64,000 nt of DNA from CAWUJT01 sp963922715 (lineage in GTDB: Bacteria; Pseudomonadota; Alphaproteobacteria; Rhodobacterales; Rhodobacteraceae): NCBI GenBank assembly GCA_963922715.1, contig CAWUJT010000001.1:16002-80001 (forward strand), written 5' to 3'. A model generated the notes under the pieces. It did not search any database and had not been told where the DNA came from. It saw only the letters and a list, made by a program, of their open reading frames with translations. This document shows positions 8,736-19,294 of the stretch, in pieces. Position 1 is the stretch's first letter; every line of letters starts with the position of its first letter. Made by a program: the position numbers and the translations under genes.

Positions 8736-11408
8736 ATGGCAAGCCTTAACACGATACGTCAAACCTTTCTCGATTACTTTGCCCGTCATGGGCATCAAGT
8801 GGTGGCAAGCTCACCGCTGGTGCCGCGTAACGATCCAACCCTGATGTTCGTCAACTCGGGTATGGTGCAGTTCAAAAATGTGTTCACAGGGTTGGAAAAA
8901 CGAGAGTACCAGCGCGCGGTGACAGCACAAAAATGCGTGCGCGCGGGCGGCAAGCACAACGATTTGGACAATGTGGGATACACCGCCCGTCATCACACCT
9001 TTTTTGAAATGCTCGGCAATTTTAGCTTTGGCGATTATTTCAAAACGGAAGCCATTCCCTTTGCCTGGGAGCTGATCACCAAAGACTTCGCGATCCCGTC
9101 AGATCGCCTTTATACGACTGTTTTTCACACGGATGACGAGGCCTATGAGATCTGGAAAAAGGTAGGTGTGCCAGAAGATCGAATAATCCGCATCGCCACC
9201 TCTGACAACTTTTGGCAAATGGGCCCCACGGGGCCGTGCGGCCCGTGCAGTGAGATTTTCTATGATCATGGCCCACATATTTGGGGCGGGCCACCGGGCA
9301 GCCCCGAGGAGGATGGCGATCGGTTTATTGAGATTTGGAACATCGTCTTTATGCAAAACGAGCAATTCGAAGACGGTAGCATGAAGGCGCTCGACATTCA
9401 GTCCATTGACACGGGCATGGGGCTGGAACGGATTGGCGCACTTCTTCAGGGCACAAATGATGTTTACGACACAGATCTAATGCGCAGTTTGATAGAAGCC
9501 AGTGCGGATGCGACATCACAAGACCCGGATGGACCTGGCAAAACACATCATCGTGTGATTGCAGATCACTTGCGCTCCGTCGCTTTTTTGATTGCCGATG
9601 GTGTCATGCCCTCAAACGAAGGACGTGGCTATGTTCTGCGCCGGATTATGCGCCGGGCTATGCGGCACGCGCATCTTTTGGGCGCGAAAGACCCAGTGAT
9701 GCACAGCCTTGTACCAGCGCTTGTGCGGCAAATGGGGCAACACTATCAAGAGCTTGTTAAAGCACAGGCCCTTGTTACGGAAACGCTGCATCTGGAAGAA
9801 ACAAAATTCCAAGCCACGCTCGACCGGGGGCTTAAACTGCTCGACGAAGAACTCACGCAGTTGCCACAGGGCGCGGCGCTGCCAGGTGAAACGGCCTTTA
9901 AACTCTATGATACATATGGGTTTCCGCTTGACCTGACCCAGGATGCCCTGCGCGAAAAGGGTCACGATGTTGATGTGGCGGGTTTTGATGAGGCTATGGC
10001 GGAACAAAAGCGCAAAGCACGTGCAGCTTGGGCAGGTTCGGGGGCCGCGAGCGATGCAGCGATCTGGTTCGATATCGCTGAGGCAACAGGCAGCACAGAG
10101 TTTCTCGGTTATGAGACAGAAAAGGCCGAAGGTGTTGTTGTTGCTTTGGTCCGTGACGGCGCGGAAACCGATAAGCTCAAAGAGGGTGAGACGGGGTGGG
10201 TCGTTCTCAATCAAACCCCCTTTTATGGGGAATCTGGGGGACAAGTGGGTGATACGGGTTGGTTGCGCCGTCTTGAAAATGAGGACGATTTTGCCCATGT
10301 CACCGACACGCAAAAATTGGCCGATGGACGCCTGATTGCCCATTTGGTGACCCAAGAGCGCGGCACGATCACCAAACATGACGCTTTGGCGCTTGAGGTA
10401 AATCACAAGCGCCGCAGTGCCATTCGCGCCAACCATTCCGCAACCCATCTTCTCCATGAAGCTTTACGTGTGGCGCTTGGAGATCAGGTTGCGCAGCGTG
10501 GCTCTCTCAACGCGCCGGATCGGTTGCGGTTTGATTTTAGTCATACCAAGGCGCTCAGCCTTGCGGAATTGGCGCATGTTGAGGCAGAGGTGAACGCCTA
10601 TATTCGTCAAAATACACTTGTTCAAACACGGATTATGACACCAGACGACGCCCGCGCTTTGGGGGCGCAGGCGCTTTTCGGGGAAAAATATGGCGATGAG
10701 GTGCGCGTTGTCTCCATGGGGCAGAAAACAGGCTCCGGCAAAGGGGCGGATGGACAGACATATTCGCTTGAACTTTGTGGCGGGACGCATGTGGCGCGCA
10801 CCGGCGATATCGGGGCCTTTGTGACCTTAGGGGACAGTGCAAGCAGCGCGGGCGTGCGGCGGATCGAGGCGCTGACAGGGGCAAAAGCGTTAGACTATCT
10901 CAGAGCACAAGACCACAAACTCGCAGAAACCGCTTTGGTGCTAAAAGCCCAAGCCACCGAGGTCCCTGAGCGTGTGCGTGCCCTGATGGAGGAGCGTAAA
11001 GCGCTGCAAGCCGAAGTCAGCCAACTCAGACGTGATCTCGCTATGTCGGGGGGTGCGGATGCACCTGAGGTCAACGTCACAGAAATCGCAGGCGTTAAAT
11101 TTATAGCGCAGGTGTTGCAAGGGGTTCCCGGCAAAGAGCTTCCTGCTTTGATCGACGCACACAAAGACACGCTTGGCAGTGGCGTTGTTCTGATGATGAC
11201 GGAAACAGGTGGTAAAGCCGCTGTGGCTGTGGGGGTGACATCTGACCTTATAGAAAGATATTCCGCCGTTGATTTGCTGCGTGCCGCGGTGGCGGCCTTA
11301 GATGGCAAAGGCGGCGGCGGGCGTCCTGATTTGGCCCAGGGCGGGGCACCTTCCTTGGCCCAGGCGGATGCGGCGGTCACGGCTGTTGGAACTCTTCTCA
11401 AGGGGTAA
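8736..11408 (+). CDS. alaS: alanyl-tRNA synthetase
   Basis: Charges tRNA-Ala with alanine in the cytoplasm. The 890-residue protein begins [20 protein letters not shown] and has the class II motif 2 region and [14 protein letters not shown] near residues 35-50. The editing domain shows [11 protein letters not shown] (the HxxxH zinc motif, near 565) and CGGTHV (near 670). A C-Ala DHHA1-type domain ends the protein with a Gly-rich [12 protein letters not shown]. The ATG at 8736 gives the family N-terminus; an in-frame ATG at 8643 adds 31 unconserved residues and is rejected. Full length and complete. Confidence 0.98.
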   Translation: MASLNTIRQTFLDYFARHGHQVVASSPLVPRNDPTLMFVNSGMVQFKNVFTGLEKREYQRAVTAQKCVRAGGKHNDLDNVGYTARHHTFFEMLGNFSFGDYFKTEAIPFAWELITKDFAIPSDRLYTTVFHTDDEAYEIWKKVGVPEDRIIRIATSDNFWQMGPTGPCGPCSEIFYDHGPHIWGGPPGSPEEDGDRFIEIWNIVFMQNEQFEDGSMKALDIQSIDTGMGLERIGALLQGTNDVYDTDLMRSLIEASADATSQDPDGPGKTHHRVIADHLRSVAFLIADGVMPSNEGRGYVLRRIMRRAMRHAHLLGAKDPVMHSLVPALVRQMGQHYQELVKAQALVTETLHLEETKFQATLDRGLKLLDEELTQLPQGAALPGETAFKLYDTYGFPLDLTQDALREKGHDVDVAGFDEAMAEQKRKARAAWAGSGAASDAAIWFDIAEATGSTEFLGYETEKAEGVVVALVRDGAETDKLKEGETGWVVLNQTPFYGESGGQVGDTGWLRRLENEDDFAHVTDTQKLADGRLIAHLVTQERGTITKHDALALEVNHKRRSAIRANHSATHLLHEALRVALGDQVAQRGSLNAPDRLRFDFSHTKALSLAELAHVEAEVNAYIRQNTLVQTRIMTPDDARALGAQALFGEKYGDEVRVVSMGQKTGSGKGADGQTYSLELCGGTHVARTGDIGAFVTLGDSASSAGVRRIEALTGAKALDYLRAQDHKLAETALVLKAQATEVPERVRALMEERKALQAEVSQLRRDLAMSGGADAPEVNVTEIAGVKFIAQVLQGVPGKELPALIDAHKDTLGSGVVLMMTETGGKAAVAVGVTSDLIERYSAVDLLRAAVAALDGKGGGGRPDLAQGGAPSLAQADAAVTAVGTLLKG

Positions 11409-11411
11409 GCC

Positions 11412-12155
11412 ATGGATACGTTGACCACGCCCCAAGGCCGACAGTTGATCTACAACAAAACGCCTGGACGAACCCCTGGGATTGTTTTTCTGGGTGGATA
11501 TATGTCTGATCGGTCCGGCTCTAAAGCGGTTCACCTGGAAAGTTGGGCGCAATTGCAAGGATATGCTTATGTGCGTTTTGATTACTCTGGCCATGGGGAA
11601 AGTAGCGGGCGTTTCGAAGACGGTGCGATTGGCGATTGGTATGAAGATGCTTTGGCGATCCTAGAAAGCTGCTGTGAAGGGCCACAGATCCTTGTCGGCA
11701 GCTCTATGGGCGGCTGGATTGCATTGCTCATCGCCCGAGAAAGAGTCGATCTTGTGTCGGGTCTTGTCACCATCGCGGTGGCCCCTGATTTTACGACGAT
11801 GAAATGGGACAGTTTGAGCAATGACCAGAAAAATGCTGTGGCGCAATATGGACATCATCGTGAACCTTCCGCGTATGGTACAGATTACATTTTCACCAAA
11901 CGTTTGTTTGAGGATGGCATGGCGCGGTCCGTTCTCAACCACCCTTTGTGCTTGAATATGCCGATCCGCATGTTGCAAGGCACAGAAGACAAAGCTGTCC
12001 CCACAGAGGTGGCTTTGCGGCTTCTGGCCCATATTGAATGCCCTGACGCCAGCCTGGAGCTTGTGAAAAGCAAAGATCACTCCTTTTCCGATTCTGAGTG
12101 TTTGACACGTATCGAGACAAAAATTTCCGAAGTCCAAGAACGGATTGGTCACTAA
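11412..12155 (+). CDS. alpha/beta hydrolase (ABHD10 / small esterase-like)
   Basis: A 247-residue soluble alpha/beta hydrolase. The oxyanion-side motif FLGGYMSDRSGSKA is at about residues 28-41, RFDYSGHGES at 56-65, and the nucleophile elbow VGSSMGGW (Ser near 97). The catalytic Asp is likely in GTEDKAVP and the His in SKDHSFSD near the C-terminus, so the triad is complete. It resembles the family of mitochondrial ABHD10 thioesterases and alphaproteobacterial small carboxylesterases. The start lies 3 bases after the alaS stop, so it is co-transcribed with alaS. Its substrate cannot be told from the sequence. Confidence 0.85.
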   Translation: MDTLTTPQGRQLIYNKTPGRTPGIVFLGGYMSDRSGSKAVHLESWAQLQGYAYVRFDYSGHGESSGRFEDGAIGDWYEDALAILESCCEGPQILVGSSMGGWIALLIARERVDLVSGLVTIAVAPDFTTMKWDSLSNDQKNAVAQYGHHREPSAYGTDYIFTKRLFEDGMARSVLNHPLCLNMPIRMLQGTEDKAVPTEVALRLLAHIECPDASLELVKSKDHSFSDSECLTRIETKISEVQERIGH

Positions 12156-12261
12156 GGCCGACGCGCTCATTTCAAAGCCATAAGCGGCACACAGCCGTAT
12201 TCCGTGGTTTGTGTAAAGCTTTTCTAGACCAATGTTGTTCAAGATTATATTTGATGATCCC

Positions 12262-12417
12262 ATGACAAAGAAGACCAGCACCCCAGCAACACGCCAAGAC
12301 CGCTTGAAAGCGGCCTTGAAGGCCAATATGACAAAACGAAAGGCCCAAGCCAAAGCGCGTGACGCGGGTAAAAAGACAAAGATAAACCAAAATTCAAATG
12401 TAGAGCAGGATGGATAG
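12262..12417 (+). CDS. small basic protein upstream of murA
   Basis: A 51-residue lysine- and alanine-rich protein beginning [19 protein letters not shown] and containing the strongly basic stretch [19 protein letters not shown]. Its stop overlaps the murA start by 8 bases, so the two are translationally coupled. An ATG ten codons upstream (12232) is possible but has no visible binding site. There is no signal peptide and no recognisable domain; net charge suggests binding to nucleic acid or an acidic partner. I do not recognise its function. Coupling to an essential gene and the clean frame make it likely to be real. Confidence 0.6.
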   Translation: MTKKTSTPATRQDRLKAALKANMTKRKAQAKARDAGKKTKINQNSNVEQDG

Positions 12418-13678
12418 TATAATTGTCACGGGCAATGGCCCGCTTTCAGGTCAGATTTCTATTGCTGGCGCAAAAAACGCATGTTTGACGCTCATGCCTG
12501 TCACTTTGCTGACGGATGAGCCACTCACGCTGATCAACACACCAAGATTGTCCGACATCCAAACGATGACACGCCTGTTGCAATCCTTGGGAGCAGAAGT
12601 CCAAGCCCTTGCCGATGGGACCGTTTTATCCCTGTCGTCACATGCTTTGACCACGTGCAAAGCGGACTACAACATTGTGCGTAAAATGCGTGCCTCCATT
12701 TTGGTGCTTGGTCCTTTGCTGGCCCGCTTTGGGGAGGCCACTGTCTCCCTTCCTGGCGGCTGTGCCATCGGCGCGCGTCCGGTCGATCTACACCTCAAAG
12801 CTTTGGAAACCATGGGGGCTGTTCTGGAGCTACGCGACGGGTACGTGCATGCAAAAGCCCCCTCCAGTGGGTTGACAGGGGGGACGGTGAACTTTCCCTT
12901 CGTCTCTGTCGGAGCCACTGAAAACGCATTGATGGCTGCGACACTTGCAAAAGGCACGAGTGTTCTTAAGAATGCGGCGCGCGAACCAGAAATCGTCGAT
13001 CTTGGTAAGTGCTTGCAAGCCATGGGGGCCAAAATCGATGGATTGGGAACGGACATAATTACGGTTGAGGGTGTTGAAGCCCTTCAGGGCACCACGCATC
13101 GTGTGATCACAGATCGTATCGAGCTTGGTACCTACATGATTGCCCCTGCTATTACGGGGGGCTCTGTCTTGCTTGAAAACGGACGTCGTTCTCTTCTGGA
13201 GGCGTTTTGCAAAAAACTCGAAGAGACAGGTGTCACGATCACAGAAACCCCGGACGGTTTGCGTGTGACACGACCTGACGGGCCAATTCATGCGACAGAT
13301 TTTGACACTGCGCCCTTTCCAGGTTTCCCAACCGATTTACAAGCGCAAATGATGGCGCTGCTCTCTACCGCAGCAGGCACCTCTGTCATTCATGAGCATG
13401 TGTTTGAAAACCGCTTTATGCATGCGCCTGAATTGGCGCGCATGGGCGCAAAGATTGATATTTCTGGTGGGACGGCAACGGTGACAGGGGTTTCAGGCCT
13501 GAAGGGGGCCCCGGTTATGGCCACAGATCTACGGGCGTCCGTGTCTCTTATCCTTGCAGGGCTGGCCGCAGAGGGGCGCACCCGTGTTGCGCGTGTGTAT
13601 CATCTGGATCGTGGATATGAGCGGGTGGTGGAAAAATTGAGTGCGGTTGGGGCACAAATCGAACGTGTGTCGGAATGA
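12410..13678 (+). CDS. murA: UDP-N-acetylglucosamine 1-carboxyvinyltransferase
   Basis: Catalyses the first committed step of peptidoglycan synthesis, transfer of enolpyruvate from PEP to UDP-GlcNAc. The 422-residue protein has the substrate-binding K22 in GAKNA, the active-site Cys at C118 within [17 protein letters not shown], and the C-terminal [11 protein letters not shown]. Because Cys rather than Asp occupies position 118, this enzyme should be of the fosfomycin-sensitive type. Its length is standard. The stop overlaps the DUF2948 start by ATGA. In many relatives hisD follows after DUF2948; here the order switches to a convergent adenosine kinase. Confidence 0.98.
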   Translation: MDSIIVTGNGPLSGQISIAGAKNACLTLMPVTLLTDEPLTLINTPRLSDIQTMTRLLQSLGAEVQALADGTVLSLSSHALTTCKADYNIVRKMRASILVLGPLLARFGEATVSLPGGCAIGARPVDLHLKALETMGAVLELRDGYVHAKAPSSGLTGGTVNFPFVSVGATENALMAATLAKGTSVLKNAAREPEIVDLGKCLQAMGAKIDGLGTDIITVEGVEALQGTTHRVITDRIELGTYMIAPAITGGSVLLENGRRSLLEAFCKKLEETGVTITETPDGLRVTRPDGPIHATDFDTAPFPGFPTDLQAQMMALLSTAAGTSVIHEHVFENRFMHAPELARMGAKIDISGGTATVTGVSGLKGAPVMATDLRASVSLILAGLAAEGRTRVARVYHLDRGYERVVEKLSAVGAQIERVSE

Positions 13679-14136
13679 GTGAAGATGCCAGTTTTCGAGA
13701 TGGGGATGAGCATCCACTTCGTCTGATTGCGCGTGACAGTGAAGACTTGGTGGCGATCTCTGCCTTGGTTCAAGACGCTATTCTGCCCGCGAACGAGATG
13801 AAGTGGGTACGCAAGAAAAGACAATTCTCGTTGCTGGTCAATCGCTACCGTTGGGAAGATCCAGCCGCGCGCAACGAACGTGTCCAGGCTGTTTTGAGTT
13901 TCCATGATGTGTTCAAAGTCAGAAGTGCAGGGATTTCGCCAGATAGTGAGACGGTTCTGTCCCTGATGGCGTTGGCATGGATCCCCGATCAAGATGGCAT
14001 GGGCCAAGTTGAACTGACATTTTCTGGTGATGGGACGCTGGTTCTACATGTGGAGTGTTTAGAGGTCTGGCTGCGTGATGTCAGCCGCCCGTATGAAGCA
14101 CCCTCTGGCCAAGCCCCAAAGCACTTATTGGATTAA
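13675..14136 (+). CDS. DUF2948 family protein
   Basis: A 153-residue conserved alphaproteobacterial protein of unknown function. Recognisable family features are [21 protein letters not shown] near the N-terminus, [21 protein letters not shown] in the middle and [25 protein letters not shown] at the C-terminus (not contiguous). It is soluble, with no signal or membrane segment. It overlaps murA by four bases and is convergent with the kinase gene, overlapping it by four bases. Constant linkage to murA in this order suggests a role in envelope or central metabolism, but this is only inference. Confidence 0.85.
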   Translation: MSEDASFRDGDEHPLRLIARDSEDLVAISALVQDAILPANEMKWVRKKRQFSLLVNRYRWEDPAARNERVQAVLSFHDVFKVRSAGISPDSETVLSLMALAWIPDQDGMGQVELTFSGDGTLVLHVECLEVWLRDVSRPYEAPSGQAPKHLLD

Positions 14137-15113
14137 GATGTCATCAGTGTTTTGAGGTCTGCCTCAGGCCGCGCCCCGATATGTGAAATGATTTCTGCGG
14201 CAGCAACACATCCCATGCGTCCGCAGTCTTCCAAAGATGCGCCTTGCGTGAGCCCATATAAAAACCCACTTGCGAAAAGATCGCCCGCTCCTGTCGCGTC
14301 AACAATATCTGTTGGCACGGCTGGGACATGAATACGGTTTTTGCCTTGGGCAATGTGAACGCCTTGTGCCCCGTTGGTACACACAACAATGTCGCACTCC
14401 GTTGCAGAGGCCTCTAGGGTTTCCGCAAGGCTACTGCTGGGATACATCGCCATAAGTTCATGAATGTTGGCAAACAGAAGATCCGCCTCTTCACGGATCA
14501 AACGTGCAAAAGCGTCTCTGTGGCGGTCAACACAAAACGGATCGGATAAGGTCAAAGACACTTTCCCGCCCGTCCCTTTTACGGCTTTGATGGCCTTTGC
14601 AAAGGCGGCATGGCTTTGCGGCCCATCAAAACGGTAGCCTTCAAGATAAATCCACCCTGCTTGACCGATTTGTGCACTATCAATGTCCTCCGGGCCCAGG
14701 TGCTCACTCACGCCCAGATATGTGTTCATTGTGCGTTCCCCATCGGGGGCAACCAGCACAATACACCGGCCGGTTTCATCGGGGTGTGTTTTTGCGGCAA
14801 GCGGCGTTTCATATGTGGCCCCTTGGGCGCGCAGATCGTGGGCAAAAATCGCCCCAAGCTGATCGTCTTTGACCTTCCCGACGTAGGCAGTGCGGGCACC
14901 AAGCTGAGCGAGCCCTGCGATTGTGTTCGCCGCGGACCCGCCAGAAATTTCTCGGGCTGGGCCTATTTTTTCATAAAGCGACACAGCGCGGTCCATATCA
15001 ATCAGCTGCATGATCCCGCGGTGAATATCATGTTCGATCAGAAAGTCATCGGTGGCATGGGTCAAAATATCAACCATCGCATTGCCAATGCCGATAACGT
15101 CAAACGTTTTCAT
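14133..15113 (-). CDS. adenosine kinase, PfkB family
   Basis: A 326-residue ribokinase/PfkB sugar kinase. PfkB signature 1 is seen in ISGGSAANTIAGLAQLGARTAYVGKV (residues about 57-83, broken here by context) and signature 2 in DIVDATGAGDLFASGFLYG near 275-293 with the catalytic Asp in GAGD. The overall pattern (VIGIGNAMVDILTHATDDFL) is that of alphaproteobacterial adenosine kinases, which phosphorylate adenosine to AMP for purine salvage. The start overlaps the nth stop by ATGA, forming a two-gene operon nth-kinase. Activity on another nucleoside or sugar cannot be excluded. Confidence 0.88.
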   Translation of the reverse strand: MKTFDVIGIGNAMVDILTHATDDFLIEHDIHRGIMQLIDMDRAVSLYEKIGPAREISGGSAANTIAGLAQLGARTAYVGKVKDDQLGAIFAHDLRAQGATYETPLAAKTHPDETGRCIVLVAPDGERTMNTYLGVSEHLGPEDIDSAQIGQAGWIYLEGYRFDGPQSHAAFAKAIKAVKGTGGKVSLTLSDPFCVDRHRDAFARLIREEADLLFANIHELMAMYPSSSLAETLEASATECDIVVCTNGAQGVHIAQGKNRIHVPAVPTDIVDATGAGDLFASGFLYGLTQGASLEDCGRMGCVAAAEIISHIGARPEADLKTLMTS

Positions 15114-15754
15114 AGGGTCTTATCCTCATAAGGGCAAAGGTCATTTAGGATGCAAACCTTGCAGAGGGGTTTACGCGCCTTACAGATGTAGCGACCATGC
15201 AAGATAAGCCAATGATGCGCGTGCTGTTGGAAGGGGACAGGCACGTTATCCTCTATCGCGCGCTCAACAGCATCAACGTCTTTGCCTGGGGCAATGCCTG
15301 TGCGGTTGCCAACGCGAAAGATGTGGGTATCGACGGCCTGTGCCGGAAATCCCCACCACATATTCAATACTACATTTGCTGTTTTGCGCCCCACCCCTGG
15401 CAAGCTTGTGAGTGCGGCACGTGAACATGGCACATTACCCCCATAGTCCTCAACAAGGATACGGGACAGCTTTATGACGTTTTTGGCTTTGTTGCGATAA
15501 AGACCGATTGTCTTGATGTAGTCGATCAATCCGCCTTCTCCTAAGGCAAGCATTTTGTCGGGCGTATCGGCAACCTGAAACAGGTTTTTTGTGGCTTTGT
15601 TGACCCCCGCATCCGTGGCCTGCGCGGACAAAGCAACCGCCACCACCAGTGTGAACGCATTGGTGTGATTGAGTTCCCCTTTGGGTGCGGGCTCTTGCGC
15701 TTGAAAACGAGTGAACACCTGCTCTAATGTTTGATAATCCATCTGACGTGCCAT
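15110..15754 (-). CDS. nth: endonuclease III
   Basis: A 214-residue DNA glycosylase/AP lyase of base excision repair, removing oxidised pyrimidines. The helix-hairpin-helix LTSLPGVGRKTANVVLN contains the catalytic Lys, and the catalytic Asp is in AVDTHIFRVGNRTGI. The C-terminus carries the [4Fe-4S] cysteines in the C-x6-C-x2-C-x5-C spacing (ICKARKPLCKVCILNDLC). Length matches E. coli Nth (211). The gene is divergent from the ada-type gene, so two repair genes share the 94-base region between them; no SOS box is visible there. Confidence 0.97.
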   Translation of the reverse strand: MARQMDYQTLEQVFTRFQAQEPAPKGELNHTNAFTLVVAVALSAQATDAGVNKATKNLFQVADTPDKMLALGEGGLIDYIKTIGLYRNKAKNVIKLSRILVEDYGGNVPCSRAALTSLPGVGRKTANVVLNMWWGFPAQAVDTHIFRVGNRTGIAPGKDVDAVERAIEDNVPVPFQQHAHHWLILHGRYICKARKPLCKVCILNDLCPYEDKTL

Positions 15755-15848
15755 GGCTTTGCCCTAACCGGCCCAGACAAGATGCGCAAGAAGCGGGTCG
15801 ATTAAGACTGGCCAACCATCTAGGGTAAGCATCATTAAGGAGATGAAT

Positions 15849-16676
15849 ATGAACAATCCGGACGATGCTTATCATTTTGGGGTTGTGCGCAGGGCAATCG
15901 AGATCATTGATGCCTCTGAAGGCTCTGGACCCTCTTTAGAGGCCTTAGCCCAGGCAATGGCCATGAGCCCCGCGCATTTACAGCGCGTGTTCAGTCGTTG
16001 GGCAGGTTTAAGTCCAAAGAAATATAGCCAATATCTTGCCCTCGATCATGCGAAAACGCTTTTGCGGGAAAACTTCACCACGCTGGATGTCGCAGATATG
16101 ACCGGCTTTTCCGGCACCGGACGCCTGCATGACCTCTTTCTCAGATGGGAAGCCATGAGCCCTGGCACCTATGCTGTGAAAGGAGAGGGCCTGACGATCT
16201 TTTGGGAATGGTTTCCAAGCCCCTTTGGTGAGGCGCTTGTGATGGGGACGGAAAAGGGCCTTTGCGGGATTGGTTTTGCCGAAGAAATGGGTCGTGAGGC
16301 AACGTTTGCAGATCTCAGTAGCCGCTGGCCAAAGGCGCAGTTTGTGGAAGATACTGATATGTTGAAACCTTGGACGGATGCGGCTTTCGGACGTCAAACG
16401 GGGGAGGCAAAGCTTTATCTTATCGGGGCACCTTTTCAGATTAAAGTCTGGGAGGCTTTGCTCAATATCCCCACGGGGCAGGTGACGACCTACTCGGAAA
16501 TTGCCCGCGTTGTGGGGCACCCCCGTGCCGTTCGGGCCGTCGGCACAGCGGTGGGCCGCAATCCGATCTCTTGGCTTATTCCGTGTCACCGCGCTTTGCG
16601 CAAATCAGGTGGTTTGGGGGGCTACCATTGGGGGCTGCCCGTGAAACGCGCTATGCTGGCTTGGGAGGCGGGATAA
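15849..16676 (+). CDS. AraC-type HTH plus O6-methylguanine-DNA methyltransferase (Ada-like, no N-terminal Zn domain)
   Basis: A 275-residue fusion. Residues about 15-105 are an AraC helix-turn-helix domain (SLEALAQAMAMSPAHLQRVF, then DVADMTGFSGTGRLHDLF, discontinuous). Residues about 110-275 are a methyltransferase with the acceptor Cys in IPCHRAL and the GTAVGRNPISWL helix. It therefore repairs O6-methylguanine and may regulate transcription. The E. coli Ada N-terminal zinc domain, which senses methyl-phosphotriesters, is absent. ATG 15849 is chosen because AAGGAG ends seven bases upstream; the ATG at 15843 is too close to it. Confidence 0.9.
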   Translation: MNNPDDAYHFGVVRRAIEIIDASEGSGPSLEALAQAMAMSPAHLQRVFSRWAGLSPKKYSQYLALDHAKTLLRENFTTLDVADMTGFSGTGRLHDLFLRWEAMSPGTYAVKGEGLTIFWEWFPSPFGEALVMGTEKGLCGIGFAEEMGREATFADLSSRWPKAQFVEDTDMLKPWTDAAFGRQTGEAKLYLIGAPFQIKVWEALLNIPTGQVTTYSEIARVVGHPRAVRAVGTAVGRNPISWLIPCHRALRKSGGLGGYHWGLPVKRAMLAWEAG

Positions 16677-16802
16677 CATGCGGGGTGCTTCATAGCTCTG
16701 GTTTTTCGGAGTTTGGCACGCAAGACTTATGCGATCCCTCGTGCGCTTGATTGATATGTGTGGCTCTCTTATGAACAAAAGGTGTATAGGGAGGGAAAGT
16801 GC

Positions 16803-17471
16803 ATGAAAGCTGCTGTTCTCGTTTTTCCAGGCTCGAATTGTGATCGCGATCTTGCGGTGTCTTTAAAAGCATCTGGTATGGATGTGACGATGGTTTGGCA
16901 TAAGGAAACAGCTTTGCCAGAGGGCACTGATCTTGTGGCTGTGCCCGGGGGGTTTTCCTACGGAGATTATTTGCGGTGCGGCGCTATCGCGGCCCAAAGT
17001 CCGATTTCCAGAGCTTTGCATGAACATGTCAAACGCGGTGGGTACGGTCTTGGCATTTGCAACGGATTTCAAATCCTTACCGAGCTTGGCGTTTTGCCCG
17101 GGGCGCTCCTGCGGAACGCCAATTTGAAATATGTGTGCAAATCCATTTCCCTGAAAGTCGAAACAAATCAAAGTATTTTCACCCAGAACTACCAGCCAGG
17201 TGCAGAAATTGTGATCCCCGTTGCCCATCATGATGGAAATTATACAACGGACAGCCAGACGCTTGCGCGCCTGAAAGACGAAGATCGTATTGCATTCACC
17301 TACATCGACAATCCCAATGGCTCTTTAGAAAATATTGCTGGCATTCTTTCTGATAGCCGCCGCATCCTTGGTATGATGCCCCACCCTGAGCGTTATGCCG
17401 ATGTCGCCCTTGGAGGTATGGACGGTACAGCTCTCTTTCAAAGTATCGTCCAAGGACTGGTCATGGCTTGA
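16803..17471 (+). CDS. purQ: phosphoribosylformylglycinamidine synthase subunit PurQ
   Basis: The glutaminase subunit of the FGAM synthase complex (PurS-PurL-PurQ) in de novo purine synthesis. The 222-residue class I glutamine amidotransferase begins [16 protein letters not shown]. The nucleophile is C86 in [11 protein letters not shown] and the catalytic His-Glu pair is in MMPHPERY. The start at 16803 follows GGGAAAG; a longer reading from 16758 has no support. purS and purL are not adjacent in this window, so the complex must be encoded in more than one place or the operon ends here with purS upstream lost to another locus. Confidence 0.96.
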   Translation: MKAAVLVFPGSNCDRDLAVSLKASGMDVTMVWHKETALPEGTDLVAVPGGFSYGDYLRCGAIAAQSPISRALHEHVKRGGYGLGICNGFQILTELGVLPGALLRNANLKYVCKSISLKVETNQSIFTQNYQPGAEIVIPVAHHDGNYTTDSQTLARLKDEDRIAFTYIDNPNGSLENIAGILSDSRRILGMMPHPERYADVALGGMDGTALFQSIVQGLVMA

Positions 17472-17501
17472 GAAGAAGGCATGTCCAGAGTAAACTAAGT
17501 T

Positions 17502-19265
17502 ATGTCGGGAAAATTGATCACTGCGGTTTCTGAACCTAGGCCACGGCTCTCTTGGGCCATGCGGGGTATTGTACTGGCGATTGCAGCTTTAGCCATCAGT
17601 GTGATTTGGATTACGAACAGTTTCCTAACGGAACGGTTCACAGAAACAACAAGACAACGTGCAGAGCTGCGTCAAGCTCTCTATGCAGGTTTCGTTCTGT
17701 CAGAGTTGCAGCGCAATTCCGTTGTGCCGCTTTTGCTGTCTCGTGATCCCATAATGATTGCCGCACTGAGATCACAAGATTTTTCAAACACATCCCAACG
17801 TCTGATAGAATACCGAGAGGAAATTGGCGCAGCATCCTTAGTCTTGATAGATACGCAAGGGCGTGTTGTGGCGGCCACAGATCGCGAAATTTTAGGCGAG
17901 ACGCATCGAAATAAGCCCTATGTTATAGAGGCTCTGCGCTCTGAAGACACTGTATTTACCATCAGCCCAATTGATCCAGGCGCTTTTGAATTTGGGTTTT
18001 CTCGGGCAATTCGGGATGGCAGCCGCGCCCTTGGTGTTATTCAAGTCGCTGTTGATCTTGCAAAATTCGAAGCGCGCTGGCGCGGCGCTTCTGAAGCGAT
18101 TGTGATCACCGACTCAACAGGAAATATCATTTTGTCAACAGAGCCAAACTGGCGCGGACATGATATCGAAGCGGCTTTGACAGAAGTTTCTGCCCCTTCT
18201 GCAATAGCCCGTGCGATTGAAGCAACGGGAAATTGGATCTCCTATGTTGACACAGGCTATTTTACTGGCACAGCTATCATTCAATCAGAGGCGCGGATTC
18301 CGTTTCGTGGATGGCGCATGATCTCATTTACATCCTATGCCTCGGTACGTGAACGGGTAAACGGCATATTGGCCTTGGAAATCATGGGATTTGCGCTTTT
18401 ACTTTCGATCGCGTTTTACATTCATACAAGGCGCACACAATTACGGAATTTATTGTTTCAAAAAGAAAGTGCAGAATTGCGTCATCTTAATGCGCGTCTT
18501 AGCCAAGAAATCGCTGAACGCGAACGTATGCAGGAAACATTAAAAGAAGCAGAGTTGAGTTTGGCGCAAAGTTCAAAACTTGCCGCACTTGGAGAGATGT
18601 CTGCCGCTGTTAGCCACGAACTGAACCAACCCCTTGCCGCTATGAAGACGTATCTTGCTGGTGCGAAGTTGTTACTACGACGTCAACGGGTTGAAGAAGC
18701 ACTTTCGAGCTTTCAACGTGTTGACGATCTGATTGAACGTATGGGGGCAATCACAAAGCAACTGAAAAGCTATGCCAGAAAAGGCGGCGATGATTTTGCG
18801 CCTGTTGATCTTCGGGAAGTTCTCTCTGTTTCTCTGACGATGATGGAACCACAGCTGAGATCGCATTCTGTAAGTGTGTCACAAATTACCCCTGATTACC
18901 CTGTTCTCGTCATGGCGGATAAACTGCGGCTTGAGCAAGTTCTGATTAATTTGATCCGAAACGGCATTGATGCGATGAAAGGAACCGGCCGACCTGCGCT
19001 TGATATTATTCTGGCTACGGGGGCGCAAGCTGTGTTGAGTTTACGGGATAATGGTCCGGGCATCGAGAATCTTGATGTACTCTTTGAGCCCTTTTACACA
19101 ACGAAAAAACCAGGAGAGGGTCTTGGCCTAGGGTTGGCCATCTCTTCTGGTATTATTAACGACTTGGGCGGGCGGCTTTCCGCGCGGAATTCAACTCAAG
19201 GCGGTGCAGTATTTGAGATACGTTTGCCAATATTGCAGACTGAACAACTTACGGCCGCTGAGTGA
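17502..19265 (+). CDS. dctB: DctB-type C4-dicarboxylate sensor histidine kinase
   Basis: A 587-residue membrane sensor kinase. One membrane segment is at about residues 22-40, and a second at about 288-306. Between them lies a double PAS/Cache-type periplasmic domain (SLVLIDTQGRVVAATDRE, KPYVIEALRSEDTVFTISP). A coiled coil follows, then HisKA with the phosphorylated H372 in AVSHELNQPLAAM and an HATPase domain (NLIRNGIDAM, DNGPGIE, GEGLGLGLAIS). This is the DctB layout, which senses succinate, fumarate or malate. The dctD-like partner starts 29 bases after the stop. No dicarboxylate transporter genes are adjacent. Confidence 0.9.
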   Translation: MSGKLITAVSEPRPRLSWAMRGIVLAIAALAISVIWITNSFLTERFTETTRQRAELRQALYAGFVLSELQRNSVVPLLLSRDPIMIAALRSQDFSNTSQRLIEYREEIGAASLVLIDTQGRVVAATDREILGETHRNKPYVIEALRSEDTVFTISPIDPGAFEFGFSRAIRDGSRALGVIQVAVDLAKFEARWRGASEAIVITDSTGNIILSTEPNWRGHDIEAALTEVSAPSAIARAIEATGNWISYVDTGYFTGTAIIQSEARIPFRGWRMISFTSYASVRERVNGILALEIMGFALLLSIAFYIHTRRTQLRNLLFQKESAELRHLNARLSQEIAERERMQETLKEAELSLAQSSKLAALGEMSAAVSHELNQPLAAMKTYLAGAKLLLRRQRVEEALSSFQRVDDLIERMGAITKQLKSYARKGGDDFAPVDLREVLSVSLTMMEPQLRSHSVSVSQITPDYPVLVMADKLRLEQVLINLIRNGIDAMKGTGRPALDIILATGAQAVLSLRDNGPGIENLDVLFEPFYTTKKPGEGLGLGLAISSGIINDLGGRLSARNSTQGGAVFEIRLPILQTEQLTAAE

Positions 19266-19294
19266 TTGGACAAAGCAAATGAAAAGAGAGGTCT

